Part shown: positions 1-9,634 of the stretch, piece after piece
Layout of the letters: every line of letters begins with the position of its first letter
How positions within the stretch are numbered: the first letter of the stretch is position 1
Source of the DNA: Paractinoplanes abujensis
GTDB lineage: Bacteria; Actinomycetota; Actinomycetes; Mycobacteriales; Micromonosporaceae
Direction: 5' to 3'
DNA: 64,000 bases
Assembly: GCF_014204895.1 (NCBI RefSeq)
Contig: NZ_JACHMF010000001.1
Coordinates: 9,114,001 to 9,178,000 of the forward strand
The notes under the pieces: model-generated
What the model saw: only the letters and a program-made list of their open reading frames with translations
Database searches by the model: none
What the model was told of the DNA's origin: nothing
Position numbers and translations under genes: made by a program

Positions 1-1098
1 GTGCTGCCGGCGAAGATGCAGTTCAACGTGCCGACGATCAGCTGCAAGCAGCTCGACGACCGGCCCAACGGCACGATCGACGACGTCAAGTCCGAGGCCG
101 CCGTCTGCTACCAGAGCGCCAAGGTGCTGCTGGACAAGGCCGAGGTCGTCGGGGACGACATCTCCAAGGCCAGCCCGCAGATCGAGCAGCAGTCGGGCCA
201 GTGGGTCGTCTCGCTCGACTTCAAGAGCGAGGGTTCGGCCAAGTGGGCCGCGCTCACCCGCAAGGCGTACGAGGCCACCCAGAGCGACCCGTGCTTCGTG
301 GCCGCCCAGTCGCTCTACGGCCAGGTCGACCACTGCGCCGTGGCCGTGGTGCTCGACAAGACCGTGGTCTCGGCCCCGCAGATCCAGGGCGTGCTCAGCG
401 GCACCTCGCAGATCACCGGCCAGTTCAACTCGTCGTCGGCGAAGCAGCTGGCCGACCAGCTCAACTTCGGCGCGCTGCCGGTCACGTTCACCTCGGGCCC
501 GGCCCAGACCGTCTCGGCCACCCTGGGCATCCAGCAGCTGCAGGCCGGTCTGCTGGCCGCCGCGATCGGCATGGGCCTGGTCGCGATCTACGCGTTCTTC
601 TACTACCGCCTGCTCGGCTCCGTGATCTTCCTGAGCTTGATCATCTCGGGTCTGCTCACCTTCGGCGCGCTGGTCGTGCTGGGCCGGTCGATGGGCTTCA
701 CCCTGACCCTGGCCGGCATCGCCGGTTTCATCGTCTCGCTGGGTGTCGCGGCCGACTCGTTCGTCATCTACTTCGAGAGACTCAAGGACGAGATCCACGA
801 GGGCCGAAGTCCGCGCAGTGCGGTGCCCCGAGCCTGGGTCCGCGCCCGGCGTACGATCATCTCGGCCAACGCGATCACGATCCTGGCCGCGGTCGTGCTC
901 TACATCGTCTCGGTCGGCGCGGTGCAGGGCTTCGCCTTCGCGCTGGGTCTGTCGACGGTTCTGGACCTGCTCGTGGTGTTCCTCTTCCGTCACCCGATCA
1001 TGACGATGTTCGCGAGCACCAAGGCGTTCCTGTCGCCGCGGGTCAGCGGTCTCGGCCGTGTCCTGCGCCGCGCTTCGACCGACCCCAAGGAGGCCTGA
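1..1098 (+). CDS. secD: Protein translocase subunit SecD, 3' part
   Basis: SecD pairs with SecF as the proton-driven accessory part of the Sec translocon, pulling exported proteins across the membrane. Only the C-terminal 365 codons are present; the gene runs off the left edge, so the GTG at base 1 is probably not the real start. The visible part holds the end of the periplasmic P1 region (VVLDKTVVSAPQIQ) and a C-terminal block of about six membrane helices starting near visible residue 180, with the SecD/SecF-family segment GIAGFIVSLGVAADSFVIYF. The stop lies one base before the secF ATG, and the secF ribosome site AAGGAGG is inside the secD end, so the two are one operon. Confidence 0.95.
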   Translation: MLPAKMQFNVPTISCKQLDDRPNGTIDDVKSEAAVCYQSAKVLLDKAEVVGDDISKASPQIEQQSGQWVVSLDFKSEGSAKWAALTRKAYEATQSDPCFVAAQSLYGQVDHCAVAVVLDKTVVSAPQIQGVLSGTSQITGQFNSSSAKQLADQLNFGALPVTFTSGPAQTVSATLGIQQLQAGLLAAAIGMGLVAIYAFFYYRLLGSVIFLSLIISGLLTFGALVVLGRSMGFTLTLAGIAGFIVSLGVAADSFVIYFERLKDEIHEGRSPRSAVPRAWVRARRTIISANAITILAAVVLYIVSVGAVQGFAFALGLSTVLDLLVVFLFRHPIMTMFASTKAFLSPRVSGLGRVLRRASTDPKEA

Positions 1099-1099
1099 C

Positions 1100-2305
1100 A
1101 TGGCCCGCGAAGGTCTCGCCGCCCGCTTGTACGCGGGTGAGGCAAACGTCAACATCATCGGCAAGCGGAAGATCTGGTTCGCGATCGCCGCGGCGCTGGT
1201 GCTGCTCTCGATCGGCAGTTTCGCGATCAACCGGTTCCACCTGGGCATCGAGTTCGCCGGTGGCACGTCGTTCAGCGTGCCGGCCAAGGTCGGCGACGAC
1301 CGGACCCTGACCCAGGCCGAGGCGTCCGAGGCCGTCGAGCGGGCGATCCAGTCGGTCGACCCGGCGGCCGAGATCGGCGCCGCCCAGCAGGTCGGTCTGA
1401 CCGGCGGCGACCAGCGGTTCACGGTCCGCGCGTCGGCGATGACCGCGCAGCAGGCCGAGGCGGCCAAGGCGGCCCTGGTCGAGGACCTGGGCGTGCCGGC
1501 TGGGGAGATCAGCGACGACCAGGTGTCGGCCGCCTGGGGTGGTCAGGTGACCCGGCAGGCCATGCTCGGCCTGGTCATCTTCCTCGTGCTGGTGATGGTC
1601 TATCTGATCGTCCGGTTCGAGTGGCGGATGGCCGTCGCGGCGATCTCGTCGCTGCTGCTCGACCTGATCGTCACCGCGGGCATCTACTCGCTCGTCGGGT
1701 TCGAGGTCACGCCGTCCACGGTGATCGGCTTCCTGACGATTCTGGGTTATTCGCTGTACGACGTGGTGGTGGTGTTCGACAAGGTGCAGGAGAACACCCG
1801 CGGCATCACGGCGGGCAGCACGCGCACCTACAGCGAGGCCGCCAACCTGGCGGTCAACCAGACCCTGATGCGCTCGATCAACACCGGTCTGGTGGCGCTG
1901 CTGCCGGTCGGTGGTCTGCTCTTCATCGGGGCCGGCCTGCTCGGCGCGGGCACGCTGAAGGACCTCGGCCTGGTGCTGTTCGTCGGTATGGGCCTGGGCG
2001 TGCTCTTCTCGATCATGTTCGCGGCGCCCGTGCTGACCGTGCTCAAAGAGCGCGAGCCCAAGATCAAGGCGCACACCGCCCGGGTGCTGGCCCGGCGGGC
2101 CGCGGCCCGCTCGGGCGACGTGGCCCCGCGCGCCGAGCGCTCGGGCCGCAACGCCAACGCCACCGACTCGGACGAGGAAGCCCCGGCGCTCGCGTCGGCC
2201 GCCCCGCGGCCCGGTTCGCGGCCCACGGGCAAGCGCAACACCAACCGGGGCGGACGTCCCGGTGGCGCCGGGCCCCGGCCCAGCGGGGGCAACAAGCGGC
2301 GCTAG
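1100..2305 (+). CDS. secF: Protein translocase subunit SecF
   Basis: SecF is the partner of SecD in the Sec accessory complex of the inner membrane. The protein has 401 residues: a first membrane helix near residues 21-39, a periplasmic P1 domain with the segment GIEFAGGTSF, then five helices between about 150 and 330 including the conserved GYSLYDVVVVFDKVQENTR. The ATG at 1100 follows AAGGAGG by seven bases. The last 55 residues are a basic Ala/Gly/Arg-rich tail, probably cytoplasmic and disordered, longer than in many SecF proteins. A strong hairpin follows the stop. Confidence 0.96.
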   Translation: MAREGLAARLYAGEANVNIIGKRKIWFAIAAALVLLSIGSFAINRFHLGIEFAGGTSFSVPAKVGDDRTLTQAEASEAVERAIQSVDPAAEIGAAQQVGLTGGDQRFTVRASAMTAQQAEAAKAALVEDLGVPAGEISDDQVSAAWGGQVTRQAMLGLVIFLVLVMVYLIVRFEWRMAVAAISSLLLDLIVTAGIYSLVGFEVTPSTVIGFLTILGYSLYDVVVVFDKVQENTRGITAGSTRTYSEAANLAVNQTLMRSINTGLVALLPVGGLLFIGAGLLGAGTLKDLGLVLFVGMGLGVLFSIMFAAPVLTVLKEREPKIKAHTARVLARRAAARSGDVAPRAERSGRNANATDSDEEAPALASAAPRPGSRPTGKRNTNRGGRPGGAGPRPSGGNKRR

Positions 2306-2320
2306 ACGTACGTAACTGAT

Positions 2321-2355
2321 CAGTGGGGGCGGCCGCCATGCGGCCGCCCCCACTG
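2321..2355 (+). terminator. Hairpin terminator after secF
   Basis: A 16-bp perfect inverted repeat (arms 2321-2336 and 2340-2355, loop CAT) starts 15 bases after the secF stop. No long T-run follows, which is common for terminators in very GC-rich actinobacteria. It separates secDF from apt. Confidence 0.75.
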
Positions 2356-2359
2356 TCGT

Positions 2360-2365
2360 TAGGCT
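2360..2365 (+). promoter_or_regulatory. Candidate -10 box for leaderless apt
   Basis: TAGGCT ends six bases before the apt GTG, so transcription would begin at or next to the start codon. No Shine-Dalgarno sequence is present in that gap. Its position just after the secF terminator supports a separate promoter. Confidence 0.5.
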
Positions 2366-2371
2366 GGCCCG

Positions 2372-2935
2372 GTGAGCGATGAGATCCCCCGCGCCACCGG
2401 CGACAGTGGCCGCGACCTGGCCGCCGTCGTGCTCGGCGGCACGATCGACGTGCCGGATTTCCCCAAGCCGGGCGTCGTCTTCAAGGACCTGATGCCGCTG
2501 TTCGCCGACGGGCGGGCGTTCCACGAGGTGATCGACGGCATCGTCGCCCACTACGGGCCCGAGTCGTTCGACGTGGTGGCCGGTGTCGAGGCCCGCGGCT
2601 TCGTCGTGGCGGCCGCGATCGCGTATGCGACGGGGGTGGGCGTCGTGCCGGTGCGCAAGGCGGGCAAGCTGCCGCGGCAGGCCCTGTCGGCGTCGTACGA
2701 GCTCGAATACGGCGAGGCCACCCTCGAGGTGCACGAGGACGCTTTCATCGCCGGTCAGCGCGTGCTGGTGGTCGATGACGTGCTGGCCACCGGGGGCACC
2801 GCGGGGGCCGCGCTCGAGCTGGTGGAGCGGGCGGGGGGCACGGTCGTGGGTTTCACCGTGCTGATGGAACTGGCCTTCCTGAAGGGCCGCGAGCGTCTCA
2901 GTCCCCGCACGGTCCATGCGCTGCTGACCGTTTGA
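2372..2935 (+). CDS. apt: Adenine phosphoribosyltransferase
   Basis: Apt salvages adenine by joining it to PRPP to give AMP and pyrophosphate in the cytoplasm. The 187-residue protein has the type I phosphoribosyltransferase PRPP-binding motif VLVVDDVLATGGTAGA near residues 131-146, the Apt N-terminal segment VPDFPKPGVVFKDLMPLF, and GVEARGFVVAAAIA in the core. The GTG start has no Shine-Dalgarno site but lies six bases after a TAGGCT box, so the mRNA may be leaderless. The position between secF and relA is the usual one in actinobacteria. Confidence 0.95.
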   Translation: MSDEIPRATGDSGRDLAAVVLGGTIDVPDFPKPGVVFKDLMPLFADGRAFHEVIDGIVAHYGPESFDVVAGVEARGFVVAAAIAYATGVGVVPVRKAGKLPRQALSASYELEYGEATLEVHEDAFIAGQRVLVVDDVLATGGTAGAALELVERAGGTVVGFTVLMELAFLKGRERLSPRTVHALLTV

Positions 2936-3003
2936 TGGCTCTTTGCCCGGTCGGACCCGCTCTTTCGGAGGTTCGGCCGGGCCATCCGGGAAGAGTGTGC
3001 GGG

Positions 3004-3009
3004 TAGGAT
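3004..3009 (+). promoter_or_regulatory. Candidate -10 box upstream of relA
   Basis: TAGGAT at 3004-3009 would start a transcript near 3016. That gives a leader of about 87 bases to the GTG at 3103, which carries a strong ribosome site, and only about 9 bases to the upstream GTG at 3025. No convincing -35 is visible. Confidence 0.35.
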
Positions 3010-3102
3010 GGCGTTCCTAACCAGGTGACCAACCCTGGCATTGGCGGACTTCCCCGGCCGGCGACGATCGGTGAGGTCCCGAGCGATGGTGTGAGGAGGC
3101 CG

Positions 3103-5535
3103 GTGTCCAGCGACGTCGTCCCTCCGGCGGAGGGCACGGTGCAGCCGACCGAGGACTCACAAAACGGCGCGGGCGCTGCGGTGCCCGCCGACGAGGCACG
3201 GCCGGCCGAGGTCTCCGACCCCGATGTCACCCAGCCGATGCCGCCTGCCGACAGTTCGGCTGGTGGTTTCGGGCTGGCCAGCGCGCCGACCGGCCGCCGG
3301 GTGCGAGCCCGCCTGGCCCGGTTCAACGCGCCGTGGCAGAGCACCCAGGTCAGTGAGGTTCTCGAACCACTGATCGCCACCCACCGGGCGAGCCACCCCA
3401 AGGCCGACGGCCGCATGCTTCAGCGTGCGTTCGACGTCGCCGCGCGGTGGCACTCGGGTCAGTACCGGAAATCCGGCGACCCCTACATCACGCATCCGCT
3501 CGCCGTGGCGACGATCCTGGCCAACCTCGGCATGGACACGACCACCCTGGTAGCGGCTCTCCTGCACGACACCATCGAGGACACCGACTACTCGCTCGAG
3601 TCGATGCGCAGCGACTTCGGCCCCGAGGTCGCGCTGCTGGTCGACGGTGTCACCAAGCTCGACCGGGTCAAGCTGGGCGACGCGGCCAAGGCCGAGACCA
3701 TCCGCAAGATGGTGGTCGCGATGGCCAAGGACCCGCGCGTCCTGGTCATCAAGCTGGCCGACCGGCTGCACAACATGCGCACCCTGACCTTCCTGCCCCG
3801 CCCCAAGCAGGAGCAGAAGGCCAAGGAGACGCTCGAGATCCTGGCGCCGCTGGCCCACCGCCTCGGCATGAACACGATCAAGTGGGAGCTCGAGGACCTC
3901 GCGTTCGGCACCCTGTTCCCGAAGCGGTTCGAGGAGATCAACCGCCTCATCGGGGAGCACCAGCCGCAGCGTGAGGCGCTGCTGCGCCAGGTGACGAACA
4001 GGGTCAGCCTCGACCTCAAGTCGGCGAAGATCAAGGCCGAGACGACCGGCCGCCCCAAGCACCTCTACTCGATCTACCAAAAGATGATCGTGCGGGGCCG
4101 CGACTTCAACGACATCTACGACCTCGTCGGCGTCCGCATCCTGGTCGACACGGTTCGGGACTGCTACGCCGCGCTCGGAGTCATCCACGCGAACTGGCAG
4201 CCCGTGCCGGGCCGGTTCAAGGACTACATCGCGATGCCGAAGTTCAACATGTACCAGTCGTTGCACACGACGGTCATCGGCCCCACCGGCAAGCCGGTCG
4301 AGATGCAGATCCGTACGTTCGCGATGCACCGCACGGCCGAGTTCGGCATCGCCGCGCACTGGAAGTACAAGGAGCAGAAGGGCGCGACGATCGTCGGCCC
4401 GCCGGCCCACATCGACGAGATGACCTGGCTGCGGCAGCTGCTCGACTGGCAGCGCGAGGCGAGCGACCCGTCGGAGTTCCTCGACGCCCTGCGCTTCGAC
4501 CTGTCGAGCCAGGAGGTGTACGTCTTCACCCCCAAGGGCGACGTCATCCCGCTGCCGACGGGTTCCACGCCTGTCGACTTCGCGTACGCGGTGCACACCG
4601 AGGTCGGGCACAAGTGCATCGGGGCCCGGGTCAACGGCAAGCTGGTGCCGCTCGAGTCGACGCTGTCCAACGGCGACGTCATCGAGATCTTCACGTCGAA
4701 GTCGTCAAACGCCGGCCCCACGCAGGACTGGCTGGGCTTCGTCAAGAGCCCGCGCGCCCGCACGAAGATCCGGCAGTACTTCAACAAGGAGCGCCGCGAG
4801 GAAGCGATCGAGGTCGGCAAGGAGGCGATCGTCAAGGCGATGCGCAAGCAGGGCCTGCCCCTGCAGCGCATGCTGACGAACGAGAACCTCACGACCATCG
4901 CGCGTGACCTGCACCTGCCCGACGTCGCCTCGCTCTACGCGGCGATCGGGGAGAACACCGTGTCGGCCCAGTCGGTCGTGCAGAAACTGGTCGCCGGTTT
5001 CGGTGGCGAGGAGGGCGCGGTCGAGGACATCGCCGAGACCGCCGTCGCGACCCGGCCGCCGCGCAACCGCAGCACGGCGCAGGACCCGGGCGTGGTCGTC
5101 AAGGGTGTCAGCGACGTGTGGGTCAAACTGGCCCGCTGCTGCACCCCGGTGCCCGGCGACGCGGTGTTCGGCTTCGTCACGCGCTCGGGCGGCGTCAGCG
5201 TCCACCGGGAGGACTGCGCCAACGCCGAGGACCTGCGCGACCAGGTGGAGCGTGTGGTCGAGGTGACCTGGAAGCCGACCAGCGCGTCGACATTCCTGGT
5301 GGCCATCCAGGTCGAGGCGCTCGACCGGCACAAGCTGCTGGCCGACGTCACCCGGGTCCTCTCGGAGGAGCGGGTCAACATCCTGTCGGCCACGGTCACC
5401 ACCACCCGCGACCGGGTGGCCGTCAGCCGGTTCACGTTTGAGATGGCCGATCCCAAGCACCTGGGCCACCTGGTGGCCGCCGTGCGCAAGGTCGACGGCG
5501 TCTTCGACGCCTACCGCGTCACCTCAGGAGCATGA
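3103..5535 (+). CDS. relA: Bifunctional (p)ppGpp synthetase/hydrolase RelA/SpoT
   Basis: Makes and degrades the stringent-response alarmone (p)ppGpp. Domains in order: a disordered acidic N-terminus of about 90 residues, an HD hydrolase domain with [10 protein letters not shown] near residue 154, the RelA/SpoT synthetase domain near 320-430 with [14 protein letters not shown], a TGS domain near 471 ([14 protein letters not shown]) and a C-terminal ACT domain. Intact HD residues imply that hydrolase activity is kept. I prefer the GTG at 3103 because GAGGAGG lies three bases upstream; an in-frame GTG at 3025 would add 26 residues but has no ribosome site. It ends at a palindromic terminator shared with the convergent cyclophilin gene. 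Confidence 0.95.
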   Translation: MSSDVVPPAEGTVQPTEDSQNGAGAAVPADEARPAEVSDPDVTQPMPPADSSAGGFGLASAPTGRRVRARLARFNAPWQSTQVSEVLEPLIATHRASHPKADGRMLQRAFDVAARWHSGQYRKSGDPYITHPLAVATILANLGMDTTTLVAALLHDTIEDTDYSLESMRSDFGPEVALLVDGVTKLDRVKLGDAAKAETIRKMVVAMAKDPRVLVIKLADRLHNMRTLTFLPRPKQEQKAKETLEILAPLAHRLGMNTIKWELEDLAFGTLFPKRFEEINRLIGEHQPQREALLRQVTNRVSLDLKSAKIKAETTGRPKHLYSIYQKMIVRGRDFNDIYDLVGVRILVDTVRDCYAALGVIHANWQPVPGRFKDYIAMPKFNMYQSLHTTVIGPTGKPVEMQIRTFAMHRTAEFGIAAHWKYKEQKGATIVGPPAHIDEMTWLRQLLDWQREASDPSEFLDALRFDLSSQEVYVFTPKGDVIPLPTGSTPVDFAYAVHTEVGHKCIGARVNGKLVPLESTLSNGDVIEIFTSKSSNAGPTQDWLGFVKSPRARTKIRQYFNKERREEAIEVGKEAIVKAMRKQGLPLQRMLTNENLTTIARDLHLPDVASLYAAIGENTVSAQSVVQKLVAGFGGEEGAVEDIAETAVATRPPRNRSTAQDPGVVVKGVSDVWVKLARCCTPVPGDAVFGFVTRSGGVSVHREDCANAEDLRDQVERVVEVTWKPTSASTFLVAIQVEALDRHKLLADVTRVLSEERVNILSATVTTTRDRVAVSRFTFEMADPKHLGHLVAAVRKVDGVFDAYRVTSGA

Positions 5536-5538
5536 AAA

Positions 5539-5566
5539 AGCGGGGCCTCCGATCGGAGGCCCCGCT
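5539..5566. terminator. Bidirectional terminator between relA and cyclophilin gene
   Basis: A 28-base perfect palindrome (AGCGGGGCCTCCGA and its complement) lies between two convergent genes. On the minus strand it is followed by TTTTT, making a classical intrinsic terminator for the cyclophilin gene. On the plus strand only the hairpin is present, three bases after the relA stop. Confidence 0.85.
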
Positions 5567-5579
5567 CTGAAAAACCCTG

Positions 5580-6422
5580 TTACGCGGCGGCCATCGTCAG
5601 CGTCTTGATGGTGACCTCCTTCTTCGGGTGGCCACCCCCCGCCGACTGCGCGAACGCGCCGTCGTCACCGGCTTTGACGACGCCCTTGATGATGTCGAGG
5701 CCCTCGGTGATCGTGCCGAGCAGCGTGTAGTTCGCCGGCAGTTGCGTGTCCTCCGAGACGATGAAGAACTGGCTGCCCGTGCTGTTGGGCTGGCCCGTGT
5801 TGGCCATCGCGAGCGACCCCGCCGGGTACGGCTTCTGGGTGTCGGTCGGCAGGTTCTCCTCGCCCATGGTGTAGCTCGGGCCGCCCTGACCGTCGGTCTC
5901 GCGCCAGCCCTTGCCGGTCGCGAACGGGTCGCCGCACTGCAGCACCTTGAAGGTCGCTTCGTTGACCAGACGGTGGCACTTCGAGTTGTCCCAGAACTTC
6001 TTGCCCGCCAGGAACTCGAAGCTGGCCGCGGTGCACGGCACCTTGCTCTTGTCGACGCTGGCCTTGATGACACCCAGGTTGGTGTCCATGGTCAGCACGT
6101 CCTTGCCGGTGTTGGGCACGTTGGCGGGCGGGGTGCCGCCGACGTCCTTGACCTTGCCGCCGCCGCCCTGGTCGGGTGTCCACGTGCAGGCGACCTGGCC
6201 CGCGGGCACGGTGCTCGCAGCCGTCTTGTCGGCCGGCTTGTCGTCGTCACCGAGCGCGGTCACGATCCACACCGCCGCTCCCGCGATCAGCACGACGGCG
6301 ATCGCGGAACCGATGATGGCCTGCTTCTGCCGGCGCTTGCGAGCGGCCGCGGAGCGCTCGGCCATCTCCTTCTCGAGCCGGGCCCGCGCCGCCGCGCGCT
6401 GCCGGTCCTTGATCGACGACAC
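5580..6422 (-). CDS. Membrane-anchored cyclophilin-type peptidylprolyl isomerase
   Basis: Predicted cis-trans prolyl isomerase of the cyclophilin family, held at the membrane with its catalytic domain outside. The 280 residues comprise a basic cytoplasmic start rich in Arg/Lys/Ala (about 1-34, probably helical), one membrane helix near 35-57, a linker, and a cyclophilin domain from about 100. The catalytic-Arg segment CHRLVNE is present, followed by CGDP and the signature STGSQFFIV. The GTG start is preceded by AGGAGG with seven bases between. It sits directly downstream of a paralogous gene, 39 bases apart, and the two are probably cotranscribed. Confidence 0.9.
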   Translation of the reverse strand: MSSIKDRQRAAARARLEKEMAERSAAARKRRQKQAIIGSAIAVVLIAGAAVWIVTALGDDDKPADKTAASTVPAGQVACTWTPDQGGGGKVKDVGGTPPANVPNTGKDVLTMDTNLGVIKASVDKSKVPCTAASFEFLAGKKFWDNSKCHRLVNEATFKVLQCGDPFATGKGWRETDGQGGPSYTMGEENLPTDTQKPYPAGSLAMANTGQPNSTGSQFFIVSEDTQLPANYTLLGTITEGLDIIKGVVKAGDDGAFAQSAGGGHPKKEVTIKTLTMAAA

Positions 6423-6461
6423 GGTGTTCCTCCTGCTGAATATGTCGGCCTGGGGGATTTC

Positions 6462-7325
6462 CTAGGACTGGGTGCTCGCCGACGGGGCTGCGGACGCTGG
6501 AGCGTCGCCGACGGTCAGGGTCTTGATCGTGATCTTCTGGGTGGGCCGGACCTTCTCGCCGGCGTCGTTGTTCGACGTCGGGATCTTGGCGATCTTGTCG
6601 AGTGTGGCCTGCCCGCCGGTCACCTTGCCCACGATCGAATACTCCGGGGTGGGCGGGCTGTAGTCCTTGAAGAAGATCAGGAACTGGCTGCCGTTGGTGC
6701 CGGGCGGATCGCCGATCAGCGCCACGGTGCCCTTCGGGTAGAGCGGCGTCTTCGCGCCCGCGTCCGGGGCGGGCGACGCGCTGGGCTCCGGAGCGGTCGG
6801 CACGTTCTCGTTGTAGATGCTGTACGTCGGGCCGCCGAGACCGGTGCCGCTCGGGTCGCCGCAGCGCAGAGCCCCGTACGAGGTGATCTCGTGGCAGTCC
6901 GTGTTGTCGTAGAACTTCTTGCTCGCCAGGTACGTGATGTCGGCCGTGCCGCACGGCGCGAGCTCGCTGTCCAGGCCCACCACGATCGGCGCACCCTGGC
7001 TGGTGGTGACCGTCATGGTCTGCGTGCCCAGCGTCGGGATGTCCTTGGTCGGGGGCGTGCCCACGTCCTTGAGGTTCGAGTTGGTGCTCGCGTTCTGCGG
7101 GGTCCAGAGACAGATGTCCTGATCGGCCGCGTCGGTCGAAGGCTCGTCGGAGTCGAACGCCCCACCGATCCACGCCACGCCGGCCACGATGAGCAGGACC
7201 GCGACACCGGCGCCGACACCGGCCAGCAATCGGCGCTTGCGGCGCTCCTGAACAGCCCGTCGTGCCATTTGCCGATCGAGCTTCGCGCGCGCCAGCTTGC
7301 GCTGCCGGTCCCTGCTTGATGCCAC
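6462..7325 (-). CDS. Membrane-anchored cyclophilin-like protein, catalytic Arg not conserved
   Basis: Paralogue of the gene that follows it, with the same plan: basic N-terminus, one membrane helix near residues 31-53 (LLAGVGAGVAVLLIVAGVAWI), then a cyclophilin-like domain. The core segments CGDPSGTGLGGPTYS and NGSQFLIFF are recognisable, but where active cyclophilins have HR before this block the protein reads CHEITSYG, so the catalytic arginine appears to be glutamate. It may bind prolyl peptides without efficient isomerase activity. I chose the GTG at 7325 (VASSRDRQRK) because GAGAGGA lies just upstream; upstream ATG codons could add up to 14 residues. Confidence 0.82.
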   Translation of the reverse strand: MASSRDRQRKLARAKLDRQMARRAVQERRKRRLLAGVGAGVAVLLIVAGVAWIGGAFDSDEPSTDAADQDICLWTPQNASTNSNLKDVGTPPTKDIPTLGTQTMTVTTSQGAPIVVGLDSELAPCGTADITYLASKKFYDNTDCHEITSYGALRCGDPSGTGLGGPTYSIYNENVPTAPEPSASPAPDAGAKTPLYPKGTVALIGDPPGTNGSQFLIFFKDYSPPTPEYSIVGKVTGGQATLDKIAKIPTSNNDAGEKVRPTQKITIKTLTVGDAPASAAPSASTQS

Positions 7326-7469
7326 CGAACGCTTTCCTCTCGTACGACCCATGTCACACGCCCGCAAGAGTGTACGGGTACCTCCTGAGAAAGTGGTGTG
7401 CGCCCGCCGGGCTAGGCTCGTTACGATTCGCTACTGTTTTTTCTGCTCGCTTCTCCAGAGAGGCCCGTT

Positions 7470-8168
7470 GTGCTCGTCACCGGCGTGGAGGCCCAGGCTT
7501 TCGGCACCAATTGCTATGTGGTGGCCGCCGGCCCGGGGGAGCAATGCCTGATCGTCGATCCCGGCATCGGTGTGCTCGACCGGCTCGACGAGGTCCTCGC
7601 CGAGCACCGCCTGAGCCCGGCCGCCGTGCTGCTCACCCACGGCCACCTCGACCACACCTTCTCGGTCGCGCCGGTCTGCGGCGCCCGCGGCATCACGGCG
7701 TACGTGCACCCGGCCGACCTCGAGATGCTGGCCGACCCGGCCAAGGGCCTGAGCATGGACCTCACGCAGCTGTTCGGCGGCCGCCTGCCGTACTCGGAGC
7801 CGGAGGACGTGGCCGAGCTGACCGACGGCGCGACGCTCACGCTGGCCGGCCTCGAAGTGACCGTCGACCATGCGCCCGGCCATACCGGCGGGTCGGTGCT
7901 CTTCCGGCTGCCCGGCACGGGCTCGGAGTTCGAGGCGGAACAGGTCTGCCTCTCCGGGGACGTGCTGTTCGCCGGGTCGATCGGACGCACCGACCTGCCG
8001 GGCGGCAGCACCGAGACGATGATGACCAGCCTGCGGGAAAAGATCCTGCCGCTGGCCGACGACACCGTCGTCCTGCCCGGCCACGGACCGGCCACCACCA
8101 TCGGCCGCGAGCGCGCCCAGAATCCGTACCTGCGGGAACTGGTCGCCGCGCCGCGCCGCGGACTCTAA
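7470..8168 (+). CDS. MBL-fold metallohydrolase (glyoxalase II-like)
   Basis: A 232-residue metallo-beta-lactamase-fold hydrolase with the zinc motif THGHLDHT near residues 52-59, a second histidine in APGHTGGS, an aspartate in LSGDVLFAGSIGRTD and a last histidine in LPGHGPAT. This pattern fits the glyoxalase II/thioesterase-like branch, which often hydrolyses thioesters; the substrate cannot be read from sequence. The GTG start follows CAGAGAGG. It lies 25 bases before hisS, an arrangement often seen in actinobacteria, so the two are probably cotranscribed. Upstream are several TANNNT boxes (7413, 7422, 7432) that could serve as its promoter. Confidence 0.88.
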   Translation: MLVTGVEAQAFGTNCYVVAAGPGEQCLIVDPGIGVLDRLDEVLAEHRLSPAAVLLTHGHLDHTFSVAPVCGARGITAYVHPADLEMLADPAKGLSMDLTQLFGGRLPYSEPEDVAELTDGATLTLAGLEVTVDHAPGHTGGSVLFRLPGTGSEFEAEQVCLSGDVLFAGSIGRTDLPGGSTETMMTSLREKILPLADDTVVLPGHGPATTIGRERAQNPYLRELVAAPRRGL

Positions 8169-8193
8169 GCCTTTTTTGAGGAGACTCTGAGCA

Positions 8194-9501
8194 ATGCCCA
8201 TTTCCGGTTTTCCCGAATGGATGCCGCCCCAGCGCATGATCGAGCAGCGTCTTCTCGATCGCATTCGCACCACATTCGAGCTGTACGGCTTCGCCCCGTT
8301 GGAAACTCGCTCGGTGGAGCCGCTCGACACGTTGCTGAGCAAGGGTGAGACCTCGAAGGAGGTCTATCTGCTGCGCCGTCTGCAGGCCGACGAGAACGCC
8401 AAGGACGACGACTCCCTCGGCCTGCACTTCGACCTGACCGTGCCGTTCGCCCGGTTCGTGGTGGAGAACGCGGGCAAGCTGCAGTTCCCGTTCCGGCGCT
8501 ACCAGATCCAGAAGGTGTGGCGCGGCGAACGCCCGCAGGAGGGTCGCTACCGCGAGTTCCTGCAGGCCGACATCGACGTGGTGGCCCGCGGCGAGCTGCC
8601 GTTCCACTACGACACCGAGATGCCGCTGGTGATCGGGGACGCGCTCGGCGGCCTGCCCATCCCGCGCGTGCGCATCCAGGTCAACAACCGCAAGGTCTGC
8701 GAGGGCTTCTACCGTGGGCTCGGACTCGAGGACACGGCCCAGGTTCTCCGTACGGTGGACAAGCTCGACAAAATCGGCCCGGCCCGCGTGGCCGACGCGC
8801 TGATCGAGACGGCCGGCGCCACCCGGGCCCAGGCCGACGCGTGCCTCGAACTGGCCGCGATCACGGCCGAGGACGGCTCGTTCGCCGACGCCGTCCGCAA
8901 ACTGGGCGTCACCGACCCGCTGCTCGACGAGGGTCTCGACGAACTGCTGCGCGTCGTCGAAACCGCCCGCGAGCACGCCCCGGGCCTGGTCGTGGCCGAG
9001 CTGAAGATCGCCCGCGGCCTCGACTACTACACCGGCACGGTCTACGAGACCCAGCTCGAAGGCTACGAGCGGTTCGGTTCGGTCACCTCCGGTGGCCGGT
9101 ACGACAGCCTGGCCTCCACCGGCAAGGAGACGTTCCCCGGCGTCGGCATCTCGATCGGTGTCACCCGGATCCTCGGCCTGCTGTTCGGGCACAACGCGCT
9201 GAACGTGTCGCGCTCGGTGCCGACCTGCGTGCTGGTCGCCGTGCCGGCCGAGGAGCAGCGCACGACGTGCGACCGGGTCGCGGCCGCCCTGCGCAAACGG
9301 GGCATCCCCACCGAGGTCGCGCCGACCGCGGCCAAGTTCGGCAAACAGATCCAGTACGCCGACCGGCGCGGCATTCCGTATGTGTGGTTCCCGGGCGAGC
9401 CGGACACGGTCAAAGACATCCGCTCCGGGGCACAGGTCGAAGCCGACGCCGCCGCCTGGCAGCCGCCCTCCGGCGACCTGCACCCCGTCATCGCGGGCTA
9501 G
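8194..9501 (+). CDS. hisS: Histidyl-tRNA synthetase
   Basis: Class II aminoacyl-tRNA synthetase that charges tRNA-His. The 435-residue protein has the motif 2 region QKVWRGERPQEGRYREFLQ, the histidine-specific segments RGLDYYTGTVYE and SGGRYDSL, motif 3 with GVGISIGVTR, and a C-terminal anticodon-binding domain from about residue 335 (VPTCVLVAVPAE). The length is typical. The ATG at 8194 is preceded by TGAGGAGACT, a good ribosome site. It follows the MBL-fold hydrolase by 25 bases. Confidence 0.96.
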   Translation: MPISGFPEWMPPQRMIEQRLLDRIRTTFELYGFAPLETRSVEPLDTLLSKGETSKEVYLLRRLQADENAKDDDSLGLHFDLTVPFARFVVENAGKLQFPFRRYQIQKVWRGERPQEGRYREFLQADIDVVARGELPFHYDTEMPLVIGDALGGLPIPRVRIQVNNRKVCEGFYRGLGLEDTAQVLRTVDKLDKIGPARVADALIETAGATRAQADACLELAAITAEDGSFADAVRKLGVTDPLLDEGLDELLRVVETAREHAPGLVVAELKIARGLDYYTGTVYETQLEGYERFGSVTSGGRYDSLASTGKETFPGVGISIGVTRILGLLFGHNALNVSRSVPTCVLVAVPAEEQRTTCDRVAAALRKRGIPTEVAPTAAKFGKQIQYADRRGIPYVWFPGEPDTVKDIRSGAQVEADAAAWQPPSGDLHPVIAG

Positions 9502-9634
9502 CCACCCGCCTGCCTCGGTGTGGTCGTGGCAGCGGCCCGGTCCCCACAGAACACGGTGACCAGGAACGTCGCCGCGGCCACGCTGATCGGGTGCGGCTCG
9601 TCCGGCCGCGGTCGCGCAGCTCGGCAGCGGTACC

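Noticed and set aside
3025-3102. Upstream GTG as the relA start
   Set aside because: It has no ribosome site and lies only about nine bases from the likely transcription start; the GTG at 3103 has GAGGAGG.
9502-9634. Possible small gene between hisS and the desaturase
   Set aside because: Short frames on both strands lack start signals and family features; only the operator at the 3' end of the gap is supported.
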